From positions 496,001-560,000 of the forward strand of contig NZ_CP129683.1 in NCBI RefSeq assembly GCF_041080835.1: 64,000 bases of DNA, written 5' to 3'. Positions 36,136 through 44,186 of the stretch are shown one piece after another. The position numbers were made by a program, and so were the translations under genes. Below the pieces are notes generated by a model. That model was not told the DNA's origin and did not search any database. It saw only the letters and a program-made list of their open reading frames with translations. Source of the DNA: Bifidobacterium sp. WK012_4_13. Its GTDB lineage: Bacteria > Actinomycetota > Actinomycetes > Actinomycetales > Bifidobacteriaceae. Each line of letters begins with the position of its first letter. Position 1 is the first letter of the stretch.

Positions 36136-36970
36136 ATGACCAGACACTCGTGTTCTTCCTCCAACCGTCCGATTAAGCGCAATGGCTCCACGAGTGCAGA
36201 CAGGGATCGACGGCCGTGTCCTAGCCTGAGTGCGTTGCGTCCAGAACTCTCAGGCATCCGCGTGACAGTGCGGAGCTCACCATGTTCTTCGACTGGCTGC
36301 TTCTCGAAGCAGACGCAGGGCGAGATGGAGTCGCACCCCCGTTCGTTTCAGCATAGAACGCATCGATTGTCGGATCCTTGGCCGCCGGTGCCACTGCACG
36401 ACGAGCCCATCATAAGATACATATCGACATGATTTATCTGCATCGTGATGCAATGATAGTGATCACCGTTGCAGAGGGACATGTGATAGCTGGCATATGG
36501 ATAGACCGGAGACCTCGGCCAGGTGGATGAGCCTCATTGCGCGCATGAAACCACCCGTCGCGATGTCATGCGGCAGCGCTGGCGGACTCTCTTCAAAGCA
36601 CTGGAAACCGTGTGACCCGATGCGCACGAGCTGCACACTGTCTGTTTCATATCTGCATGAATGTCACAGAACTGAGCTGACCTGAGGCCATACCTTCAGC
36701 CCATCAGGCAGCTGAGGAATCCCAGCGTCAGGTTCGGCCGTGTGAGGACACAGGAGGACGCCGCCGCAAGACCGCTCGGCGGCAAAGGGTGAGAGAAGGA
36801 ATTTCCAGGACTTCCTCAACGTACGGAGCCATTACGCGGACGAGGCCGTCGAAGGCACACCCAGCAGCTCGTGAAGGCCAGGCGCATAATCCGCAAACGA
36901 TTCAGGGAAGGTCACATGCTAGCGTTCCTTGACAGCGAGCGCTCACTGATGATCAAGGCATCTTTAGCCA
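36136..36970 (+). pseudogene. Decayed transposase (zinc-ribbon, IS1249/IS256-like)
   Basis: Pieces of one transposase are readable across several frameshifts. Zinc-ribbon-like CSSSNRPIKRNGSTSADRDRR begins near 36150. RDSAELTMFFDWLL, KQTQGEMES..RSFQHRTHRLSDPWPPVP and IHIDMIYLHRDAMIVITVAEGHVIAGIWIDR follow, then RPETSARWMSLIARMKPPVAM to about 36685. The C-terminal block RRHTQQLVKARRIIRKRFREGHMLAFLDSE ends near 36930. The order and spacing fit transposases found as IS elements in bifidobacteria, but the catalytic acidic residues are partly lost and at least three frame changes are needed. It is inactive. The terminal repeats were not found. The preceding 35899-36135 holds no gene. Confidence 0.72.
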
Positions 36971-37015
36971 TCGAAAGCGAGAAGACCAAAATCAACATAT
37001 CATCGCTCTCCGAAG

Positions 37016-37545
37016 ATGATAAAGTCGCACTCGCCATGCAGGATCTTGGGCAGTCTGGCTTTGGTGTTGCTGTCTCACGCGACGGCAACAAGAGGAAGGA
37101 GTCCGAACACTTTGCAGACGAAGGTGCCTGAACTGGCAATCACACCTCATACGTCATACGGGCAGTTGAGACGCTATGCAGACTCAATTGGTGTTGCGGC
37201 GTACAGCAGGAATCTGCCCGTCGACTTCGAGGGCTTCTATCATGCCAGTACGGGATTAATCGTCATTGATTGCAGTATGACGTATACGATGAAGCCTTGC
37301 ACCCTCACCCACGAGCTGGTGCACTAGTCACACGCTGACGACTGCTGCAATGGCGTCATTGGAGCGCCCTTCGAGCATAGGACTCGGCTTGTGACCGCAG
37401 CGCTGCGCATATCCCCAATCGAATATGCAACCCTAAAGAGGGTTTATGAGGGAGAGGCATACTCAGTTGCTGTTGAGCTTGACGTTACTATACAGGTGTT
37501 AGTAGATTTTCAGAATCTTACATTGCCTACTCTAATTGATCTATA
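37016..37545 (+). pseudogene. Decayed ImmA/IrrE-like metallopeptidase with in-frame stop
   Basis: From about 37110 the frame reads ...PHTSYGQLRRYADSIGVAAYSRNLPVDFEGFYHASTGLIVIDCSMTYTMKPCTLTHELVH and then TAG at 37325. After the stop the same frame continues SHADDCCNGVIGAPFEHRTRLVTAAALRISPIEYATLKRVYEGEAYSVAVELDVTIQVLVDFQN to a natural stop near 37545. HELVH is the HExxH zinc motif, and the rest resembles phage- or ICE-encoded ImmA/IrrE peptidases that cleave repressors. The TAG therefore truncates the protein right after its active site. The preceding frame at 36920-37131 (AIESEKTKINISSLSEDDKVALAMQDLGQ) may be the remnant of its upstream partner gene. Confidence 0.7.
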
Positions 37546-38914
37546 ATGCACACGACTTCCAGTTTGGCATTTCTACTCGAATTTCTAGATGCTTCTTGCC
37601 TTCTTTGATATGTGCCTTGCACACCGCTTCTGTTCCTTTGACGAAAGGCAAATGGCGCGATCCTTGAAGCGCGGTCATATACCCAATAGTCTCTCCATCA
37701 AGAATTGCCCATAGTGTTGGGACGCCCTGGTTCTTACCTTTCGGGACAATACCCTTTTTCAATACCACCCAAATCCAAGCACCAGCGCCATATTTCTGGA
37801 GTGCTTTTGCGTGCTCTTCTACTCCGCTGACACCTATTCCTCCATCAGCCTTGAGCACTACACCCTCCGGCTGTGAATTTTGCATTTCTGTATCAATATT
37901 ATTTAAATAGTTCAATCTAAAAAAGGAACTCGTTCTATCGGATTTCACTATCTCTGAACGATGAATTTCAGTTTCTCCAAGTTCGATAGGTTGCTTCATG
38001 TTTTTCATCTGTTCATAAGCAAGATATGTATTCCTTGCATCAGAGCAAGCCCTATGATCTTCCTTGTTGGAAATGCCAAGATGAATCAATAATGCTTCCA
38101 AAGTGTGAGATGGCGCGTTGGTAAAAATCTTACTGCTTATTTCAAGGGTATCAATCATCTGATTTCTGGGAGAAGCTAAACCAAAATGTACCGCTTCTCG
38201 TGATAGAAACCCCATGTCAAATGCAATATTATGGCCTAAAATTGTCTTACCTTGTATTAGCCGCAAGAAAACGGGGAGTACAACGTCGATTGTCGGCTGG
38301 CCATCTAAGGCTGAATCTGTTATTCCTGTTAACTGGGTAATAAACGCTGTCAAAGGTAAGCAAGGGTTAACTAGCTGATCGAATTCACCTATGACCTTAC
38401 CTTTGAATACAAATACAGCACCAATTTCTATGATGCGATCGGAATTGTGTAGCCCAGTTGTCTCTAAATCGAGTGAAATGTAGTCCGCCTTGAACGCGAT
38501 TGTCTGAAAATGGAGGTATGTCTCTTGAAAATAATCAGAATAGTCTCTTTCTCTTTTGCTTTGACTATCAATCTGAAAAGCACTGCTCGCGTAAGGAAAA
38601 ATCGCATCATTACCCATATTGGGTTGAAGAACTTTATGCGATTTAATTCGCGGCGATCCGGAAGCTGGAGATTGATCAACAGCTTTCACGTTTGACGATA
38701 TTGAAATTTGACTATTTCTGTTCTTAATATTTCGCGAAACTTTTGCTCGTCTATTTAGATTATTTGCAATGCTATGGCAACCAAGTGCCAAACCTAATAT
38801 GACCGCAATGATAATGACAGAAGTCGCCCCATTAAACGTCGCAAAAAATGGAATCAGGCACATGAACCAGAAGAATTCCAGAATTCGGAAAACCATAGAG
38901 AAGAATTTGCTCAT
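37541..38914 (-). CDS. Membrane-anchored DEDDh 3'-5' exonuclease-domain protein
   Basis: 457 residues, clearly more AT-rich than its neighbours. The N-terminus has one or two hydrophobic segments (residues ~8-50: FWFMCLIPFFATF, VIIIAVILGLALG), then a linker, then a DnaQ-like exonuclease: ExoI YISLDLETTGLHNSDRIIEIGAV (D149, E151), ExoII TILGHNIAFDMGFLSREAV and ExoIII HRACSDARNTYLAY. All four metal ligands and the catalytic His are present. A C-terminal domain of about 110 residues (EGVVLKADGGIGVSGVEEHAKALQKYGAGAWIWV...TIGYMTALQGSRHLPF) is not recognised. Stand-alone polymerase epsilon subunits lack the membrane anchor. Likely acquired; the substrate and role are unknown, and DNA degradation at the membrane is possible (inference). 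Confidence 0.85.
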   Translation of the reverse strand: MSKFFSMVFRILEFFWFMCLIPFFATFNGATSVIIIAVILGLALGCHSIANNLNRRAKVSRNIKNRNSQISISSNVKAVDQSPASGSPRIKSHKVLQPNMGNDAIFPYASSAFQIDSQSKRERDYSDYFQETYLHFQTIAFKADYISLDLETTGLHNSDRIIEIGAVFVFKGKVIGEFDQLVNPCLPLTAFITQLTGITDSALDGQPTIDVVLPVFLRLIQGKTILGHNIAFDMGFLSREAVHFGLASPRNQMIDTLEISSKIFTNAPSHTLEALLIHLGISNKEDHRACSDARNTYLAYEQMKNMKQPIELGETEIHRSEIVKSDRTSSFFRLNYLNNIDTEMQNSQPEGVVLKADGGIGVSGVEEHAKALQKYGAGAWIWVVLKKGIVPKGKNQGVPTLWAILDGETIGYMTALQGSRHLPFVKGTEAVCKAHIKEGKKHLEIRVEMPNWKSCAL

Positions 38915-39222
38915 ATTACCGTGATATTACAGCAATTACTAAGATATTCGTAAACTACCAGGAAAGTATTTAAGCTAATTGAATCTCTTAGCCTCGCCCC
39001 GGCATGGCTTTCCCATGGATTTGGATCATTTCCCTCATGCTCGTGTCCTAGCTTTTGAATGGGCCGGAATCTGACGCTTCATATGAGCTCCAGCCTGCCT
39101 ATCCCTCACTCTGCGGACCGGAGATTTCTTTCCTCACAGTCTTCTGGAGTAATGTGTGCATTCCAACAGCATAATGAGTTCTTCCACGTCGACGTGGAGG
39201 ATTTTCAATCAAGGAGACAATC
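38915..39222. other. Intergenic before small gene
   Basis: A 308-bp gap with a diverged copy (38988-39013, TTAGCCTCGCCCCGGC core) of a sequence found again at 39480-39505 (TTGGCCTCGCTCCGGC), so the two flank the 66-aa gene as direct repeats. No gene is seen. Confidence 0.5.
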
Positions 39223-39423
39223 ATGGCATGGAACGTGTACTACAACGGAGATGTGTTCGGACCGATAACCGAGGCGAAGTACAAGACTTTGCGAAAGGAG
39301 ATGAGCCAGGCCGTTCGCGACGTCGCCTGCGTGGAGTTCGGCTCGACCAATGGGGACATCGTCAAGACGGCGATATGGACCATCGGAGCGCCGATCAGCT
39401 TCGAACACATCAGCAACGAATAG
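39223..39423 (+). CDS. Small orphan protein, 66 aa
   Basis: MAWNVYYNGDVFGPITEAKYKTL... has a strong ribosome-binding site (AAGGAGA 6 nt before the ATG) and ordinary codon use, so it is probably expressed. No domain, signal peptide or membrane segment is recognised. The pattern YYNGDVFGPITEAKYKTLRKE resembles short proteins in which a G-P-x-T/S turn begins a helix, but no function is suggested. It is flanked by the diverged direct repeats described for 38915-39222 and followed by tRNA-Asn on the other strand. Confidence 0.65.
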   Translation: MAWNVYYNGDVFGPITEAKYKTLRKEMSQAVRDVACVEFGSTNGDIVKTAIWTIGAPISFEHISNE

Positions 39424-39536
39424 GCCCGCCACTGCACTCAATCATAAATACCAAGGCCCAGGCATTTGATTGTTTTTTCTTGGCCTCGCTCCGGCGGGTC
39501 TTTCCGTACCTATGTCAGTTTGTTGCACAATAAACG

Positions 39537-39573
39537 AAAAAGACCCCGAAGCTCGATTGCTTCGGAGTCTTAT
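39537..39573 (-). terminator. Rho-independent terminator of tRNA-Asn
   Basis: On the minus strand AAGACTCCGAAGC pairs with GCTTCGGGGTCTT (one mismatch), followed by a T-run (TTTTT). It lies 30 nt beyond the tRNA. Confidence 0.9.
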
Positions 39574-39601
39574 TCTCCTTACTGCCGTAAGGCCTTTCAT
39601 A

Positions 39602-39677
<76 letters not shown>

Positions 39678-39900
39678 ATGTCGTGTGTGGCATCCGCCGC
39701 ACACAAGAAATAGATGTTACATTCTTCTTTTTTGAAATGCAAATCAGCGAGTCTTCGGCATTCCATCGCGCATCCGAACATATGCTGGAATGCACGTTTC
39801 GGCGGACACGCCGATCGCAAATGCATGAGTCGCATGCGAGCCGCTTCAGATGGGCGAGCCGCTTCACAGACTACCCGCGATCCCACTTCGGAACAGGCTC

Positions 39901-40995
39901 TCACATCACGATTCTGTCCATCGGCATCGCCGAATCAATGCCGAAATCGGGTGCTGAGGGACAAATGCCAGCATCGACGAGATTCACGCCCAGCATGGCG
40001 ACCATCGCCCCGTTATCGGTGCACAGCGCAATGCGTGGAATGCGAATGGAGATCCCGTTCCTCTCCCCTTCCTCCACGAGGCGAGAACGCAGCTGGGAAT
40101 TCGCGGAGAATCCACCACCGACGATAAGCGTGTCAGAGCCATATTGCCTGCACCCGGCAATCGCCTTCCTTGCGAGAACGGAAGCAACCGAGTCAGCCAG
40201 CGAAGCGCAGACATCATCGATGGGAATTTCCCTGCCAAGCCCCTGCTGCTCCTCGACCCAGCGTGCCACGGCAGTCTTCACACCGGAGAAGCTAAAATCA
40301 TAAGGATGCTTTGCGGCAGACTTGCCCTGAGTGAGTCCTTGGGGCACATGAATCGCGTGAGAGTCGCCGTGCTGGGCATGGCGATCGATGTGGGGACCTC
40401 CTGGATATGGGAATCCAAGCAATCTGGCGATCTTGTCAAAGCACTCGCCCGCTGCATCGTCAAGCGTCGTTCCCACGACATCGACATGTCTTGCGACGTC
40501 CTGTACGTGGAGCAGCGACGTATGCCCGCCAGAGACGATCAGAGCCAGGACATCGTCCGGGAAATCCCCGAACTGCAGCTGGGTCACAGCGATATGGCCG
40601 ATGACATGGTTGATGCCATACAGCGGCTTTCCGCTGGCGGCTGCCAGGGCCTTTGCCCCTGAAACCCCGACAGCAAGGCATCCTGCCAATCCCGGCCCTG
40701 CGGAAACCGCGATGGCATCGATGTCGTCAAGCGTCATATCGGCATCCTCGAGGGCCTTCGAGACAACGGGAACGAACGCCTCCGCATGGGCACGCGAAGC
40801 GATCTCTGGAATGACCCCGCCATACCGGGCATGCTGTTCCATCGAGGATGCCACGACGTTCGACACCAGGGTCCTGCCACGGACTATCGCAGCCGCGGTT
40901 TCATCACACGTCGATTCTATTCCCAGCACCGTCGTTCCACGGGAACGCCCTGCCGTATGTTCTGCAGCGTCCAACGCCGTTCGTTCTGACATCAC
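39901..40995 (-). CDS. tsaD: tRNA N6-adenosine threonylcarbamoyltransferase TsaD
   Basis: 364 residues. Transfers the threonylcarbamoyl group to A37 of ANN-decoding tRNAs together with TsaB and TsaE. Seen: VLGIESTCDETAAAIV, the metal ligands in INHVIGHIAV, ALIVSGGHTSLL, DDAAGECFDKIARLLGFPYPGGPHID, SFSGVKTAV, and GGGFSANSQLR with LCTDNGAMVAMLG at the end. It is the last gene of the comEA-tsaD operon; its start overlaps the rimI stop by 4 nt. Confidence 0.97.
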   Translation of the reverse strand: MMSERTALDAAEHTAGRSRGTTVLGIESTCDETAAAIVRGRTLVSNVVASSMEQHARYGGVIPEIASRAHAEAFVPVVSKALEDADMTLDDIDAIAVSAGPGLAGCLAVGVSGAKALAAASGKPLYGINHVIGHIAVTQLQFGDFPDDVLALIVSGGHTSLLHVQDVARHVDVVGTTLDDAAGECFDKIARLLGFPYPGGPHIDRHAQHGDSHAIHVPQGLTQGKSAAKHPYDFSFSGVKTAVARWVEEQQGLGREIPIDDVCASLADSVASVLARKAIAGCRQYGSDTLIVGGGFSANSQLRSRLVEEGERNGISIRIPRIALCTDNGAMVAMLGVNLVDAGICPSAPDFGIDSAMPMDRIVM

Positions 40996-41498
40996 TCATC
41001 ACCCTTCGATTCACCGGATCCGCGAGACTGCCCTATGTCCACAGCCATCGTATATGCGTCCACACCTTCCGGCTGATAGTAGCGTCTGCGCAGGCCGATG
41101 CGCGCAAAGCCGAATGCCTCGTACATCGAAATCGCCGCATCATTATCGACGCGCACCTCAAGCAGCATTCTTCGGGCTCCCTGAGTGGCGGCCTGCGTCA
41201 GCAAGGCTTCGAGGATCGCGCTTCCGATCCCCTGACGCTGGTATGGGGCATCGACGCCTATGGTCATGAGTTCGGCATCGTCACCGTCATACCAGAAACC
41301 TCCATATCCTCGGATTCGCCGTTCCTCGCCGTCTGGAAGGTCTGCGGCCAGCGAATCGGCGACATCCACGAGATAGGTGCGCGCCGGTGCGTTGAGTTCC
41401 TGACGAACCATCGCATAGGTCCATGCACCTTTGCCGAACAGCCGCGCCTCAATCGACACGATCTGCCGAATGTCAGACTCCTGAACGGCGCGAATCAT
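40992..41498 (-). CDS. rimI: Ribosomal-protein-alanine acetyltransferase RimI-like
   Basis: 168 residues starting MIRAVQESDIRQIVSIEARLF; the ATG overlaps the tsaB stop by 4 nt, which fixes the start (the open frame extends 60 codons upstream inside tsaB). GNAT motifs: AELMTIGVDAPYQRQGIGSAILEALLTQA, RRMLLEVRVDNDAAISMYEAFGFARIGLRRRYY. In many actinobacteria rimI lies between tsaB and tsaD as here. It probably acetylates the N-terminus of ribosomal protein S18, or an alternative target. Confidence 0.94.
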   Translation of the reverse strand: MIRAVQESDIRQIVSIEARLFGKGAWTYAMVRQELNAPARTYLVDVADSLAADLPDGEERRIRGYGGFWYDGDDAELMTIGVDAPYQRQGIGSAILEALLTQAATQGARRMLLEVRVDNDAAISMYEAFGFARIGLRRRYYQPEGVDAYTMAVDIGQSRGSGESKGDE

Positions 41499-42415
41499 GA
41501 TGGATTCACCACTCTCTTCAAGGGATTGGGCATCTGCACATCGGGTCTTCTGACATACATCGGATTGGCCGTGGTGTCGTCGCCATCGCGATGATGCGCC
41601 ATGGCGAGCGCGGCGAAGGCCTCGATGCCTTCCGTTCCGGATTCCAAGACTGACCCTTCGTGCATCCTTTGCAGGCATTCGATGCCGTTCAGGATTTCGG
41701 CATATCGCTCGATCCCATGTCCCATGACGTCAACCCTGATGTTCGCCGAGCGCTGTGACAGGTCTTCGAGATAGGTGTTGACCCGCGACACGATGTTGTC
41801 GGGGTAGTCGATGTCAATCGGCATGACCGCATCGACCGGCACGACCGGTGGCAGTGAACCCGATGCGCAGTCCGCGGATTCGTCCTTGCCCTCCGAACGA
41901 GGATTCACCAGGTACAGCCCAAAATAGAGTTGCTTGCGACGGGCATCGTTCACTGCCAGTACCAGATGGCTGGCGTCCTGTGAGCGTCCGCTTCCCGTGA
42001 CATCGGCCAGCCCCTGGGATTCGTCTTCGCCACACGGCGCATCCGTTTCGTCGCAGCGCGAATGAGTTCCCATCCATGCGGCCTCGGGCTCCAATACGTT
42101 CTGGCCTATCAGGGTCGCACCCGTGGCGAAGGCGAGGGCCTTTGCGGTGACGATGCCTGCACGCAGACCTGTGAAGGGTGCAGGGCCGACACCGACGACG
42201 ATCGTGGCGATGTCGCCCAAGGAAAGTCCAGCCTCTGTCACGGCGCGGTCTATGTTGGGCTGCAGATTCTCGACATGCGACCTCGAATCGCTCTGTGAGA
42301 TCGGCCTTTGTCCGACGATGCCAACGGTCGAGCCAAAGGACGTGTCGATCACGAGTATGGGACCCTCTGCCTGGGTTCCGCCCTTCCGTTCGCGCACTGG
42401 TGCATCCATGATCAC
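41495..42415 (-). CDS. tsaB: tRNA threonylcarbamoyladenosine biosynthesis protein TsaB
   Basis: 306 residues; the ATG at 42415 or the second ATG at 42409 can serve as start. ASKHA fold: ILVIDTSFGSTVGIVG, ATIVVGVGPAPFTGLRAGIVTAKALAFATGATLIGQNVL, then a long variable middle with acidic and Ser residues (~110-200) that is larger than in E. coli TsaB. It partners TsaD in t6A formation. It overlaps tsaE upstream and rimI downstream by 4 nt each. Confidence 0.94.
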   Translation of the reverse strand: MIMDAPVRERKGGTQAEGPILVIDTSFGSTVGIVGQRPISQSDSRSHVENLQPNIDRAVTEAGLSLGDIATIVVGVGPAPFTGLRAGIVTAKALAFATGATLIGQNVLEPEAAWMGTHSRCDETDAPCGEDESQGLADVTGSGRSQDASHLVLAVNDARRKQLYFGLYLVNPRSEGKDESADCASGSLPPVVPVDAVMPIDIDYPDNIVSRVNTYLEDLSQRSANIRVDVMGHGIERYAEILNGIECLQRMHEGSVLESGTEGIEAFAALAMAHHRDGDDTTANPMYVRRPDVQMPNPLKRVVNPS

Positions 42416-43149
42416 AAAGCCTCCCGAAGTTCCTGCATTCTATGAGCCCAAGCAGAGCCTACTCCCCTCAGGCAAACCTCGCGTGTCCCATTGCTGGTGA
42501 GCTCTTCGTCTCTCTGAGATGCCTCAGCTGCGCCAGGTCCATAGGCGCCCTTGTCGTAGGTCCCCTTGTCGACGGACGATCCTGCGCTCGCATTGCCCGC
42601 TGCGTTGGAAGGCTCGGTTCCCGATGGACGCTCTATATGTATTTCCAAACGTTCTGGAGCGAGTTCCTGGGCCATGCGCTCACCCCATTCCATCAGCACC
42701 ACACTCGATTCGCCCGGGCTTTCCAGCTCCTCATCGAGTCCGAGCGATTCGAGCTCATCGAGCAGACGGTTCCTGATGCCGTCCCCTGGCTCGAACCCCT
42801 CGCTTCCCAGACGATATGCATCGACATGAATCAGGTGTGCGTCCCTGCCATCTGCGAATTTTCCATTCAGTTCCCTTGCAATGGTGAACGTTGGCGAAAC
42901 TATGGGCTTCTCAATGCCGAGTCCACGTCCAAAACCTTGAGCGAGCGTGGTTTTTCCCGCGCCCAGAGGGCCTGAGAGCACGATCACGTCACCGCCCTGA
43001 ACGAGTCCGGCGAGCCGTGAACCCAATGATCTCATATCCGTGTCGCTGGGAACTTCGATGCGCAGCGGCCTCGCTGCCTCTGCAGTTCCATACTCTGCCG
43101 TTCCAGACCCTGCAGTTCCAGACCCTGCCATTCCAGATTGCTCAACCAT
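42412..43149 (-). CDS. tsaE: tRNA threonylcarbamoyladenosine ATPase TsaE
   Basis: 245 residues. Core: VIVLSGPLGAGKTTLAQGFGRGLGI (Walker A), SPTFTIARE, LIHVDAYRLGS, VVLMEWGERM. The C-terminal tail of about 70 residues is variable. The N-terminus contains a short repeat MAGSGTAGSGTAEYGTAEA encoded by a 15-bp DNA tandem array (about 43080-43135), unusual for this family. The true start may lie after the repeat. Two bp separate it from holA upstream. Confidence 0.93.
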   Translation of the reverse strand: MVEQSGMAGSGTAGSGTAEYGTAEAARPLRIEVPSDTDMRSLGSRLAGLVQGGDVIVLSGPLGAGKTTLAQGFGRGLGIEKPIVSPTFTIARELNGKFADGRDAHLIHVDAYRLGSEGFEPGDGIRNRLLDELESLGLDEELESPGESSVVLMEWGERMAQELAPERLEIHIERPSGTEPSNAAGNASAGSSVDKGTYDKGAYGPGAAEASQRDEELTSNGTREVCLRGVGSAWAHRMQELREAL

Positions 43150-43151
43150 GT

Positions 43152-44171
43152 TCAGTATCGTCCTTGATTTCTAGACATCATGCCATTGCCATTCGAGTTT
43201 GCGCCCTTTGCCGCAATTGCGCCGACCGCTCGCTCAAGGGCATATAGCGGATCGCCGCCGTTGCTCTTGCACTGCTCGTCCGCCAAGGCGAGGCTCTGAA
43301 TGCACCGTCCCAACCCCTCTGACGACCAACCGGAAAGCTCACGGGCGGCCGCGCGCAGCTGCCATGGGCTAGCCTTGGCCTCTGCCTGCGATATCGCTCC
43401 ATGCCTTATTGCGGATGCCTTTGCCAGAGTCCGAAGCTTCAATGCGAGCGCGCCGATCAGCGCCAAGGGTGCGATCCCCTGCTCTATCGCCGCACGCAGC
43501 CCAATGATGGCCCCTGTCACATCGCCTGCGACAGCCTTGTCGGCAACCGCGAATCCCGTAACCTGCGGGTCTGAGATCAAATATCCGTCGGCAGTCGCCT
43601 GCGATATCGGATCCTCGTCGAAGTCGAAGCAAAGCTGAGCACACATGGCTGCAAGCTCGCCAGTGCGGTCTCCAAGAACATTCACCAGCTGCTGGGCCGC
43701 CAAGGGCTCAATGCGTCTTTTCCGCTGCTCGAACAGCGAATAGACGAAGTTGATCTTCGCGTCGAACTTCTTCAGGTCGGGAACCATCTTCAGGTCGGCA
43801 CCCTTGCCCTTCAGCGAGTTGAGCAGCCGCTTGCCCTTGTTCCCGCCTTCATGCTGGCAGATCACGACGCTGGAATCGCCTGGATTTCCGCTCGCATCCG
43901 TGCAGAAGCGTTCAAGCGCGCTGCCGAGGCCTTCACTCGCCTGCTGCAGGTTGCGCAGAACGACGATTGAGACATCGCTGAGCAAGGTGGGGCTCACTGC
44001 CTCGTCGAAGCCGTAGGAGTCGCAATCGGATGCATCCAGTTCGATGACCTCAGCATCCGGCCGTTCGGCGCAGGCAGCGCGTTCGGCATCATGCACGTTG
44101 AGCTGATTGAGGTAGTCGTCTCCCCCGACAATCACTGTCATAGCCGCATGCCGACTCCGCCTATTTGCCAT
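43152..44171 (-). CDS. holA: DNA polymerase III delta subunit
   Basis: 339 residues. Clamp-loader subunit that opens the beta clamp. Seen: an N-terminal AAA-like region (MTVIVGGDDYLNQLNVHD...VIELDASDCDSYGFDEAVSPTLLSDVSIVVLRNLQQ), VVICQHEGGNKGKRLLNSLK, FVYSLFEQRKRRIEPLAAQQLVNVLGDRTGELAAMCAQL and the C-terminal collar segment AIRHGAISQAEAKASPWQLRAAARELSGWSSEGLGRCIQSLALADEQCKS. The placement after comEC is standard. Confidence 0.93.
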   Translation of the reverse strand: MANRRSRHAAMTVIVGGDDYLNQLNVHDAERAACAERPDAEVIELDASDCDSYGFDEAVSPTLLSDVSIVVLRNLQQASEGLGSALERFCTDASGNPGDSSVVICQHEGGNKGKRLLNSLKGKGADLKMVPDLKKFDAKINFVYSLFEQRKRRIEPLAAQQLVNVLGDRTGELAAMCAQLCFDFDEDPISQATADGYLISDPQVTGFAVADKAVAGDVTGAIIGLRAAIEQGIAPLALIGALALKLRTLAKASAIRHGAISQAEAKASPWQLRAAARELSGWSSEGLGRCIQSLALADEQCKSNGGDPLYALERAVGAIAAKGANSNGNGMMSRNQGRY

Positions 44172-44186
44172 GCCTCCAATGTCCCG

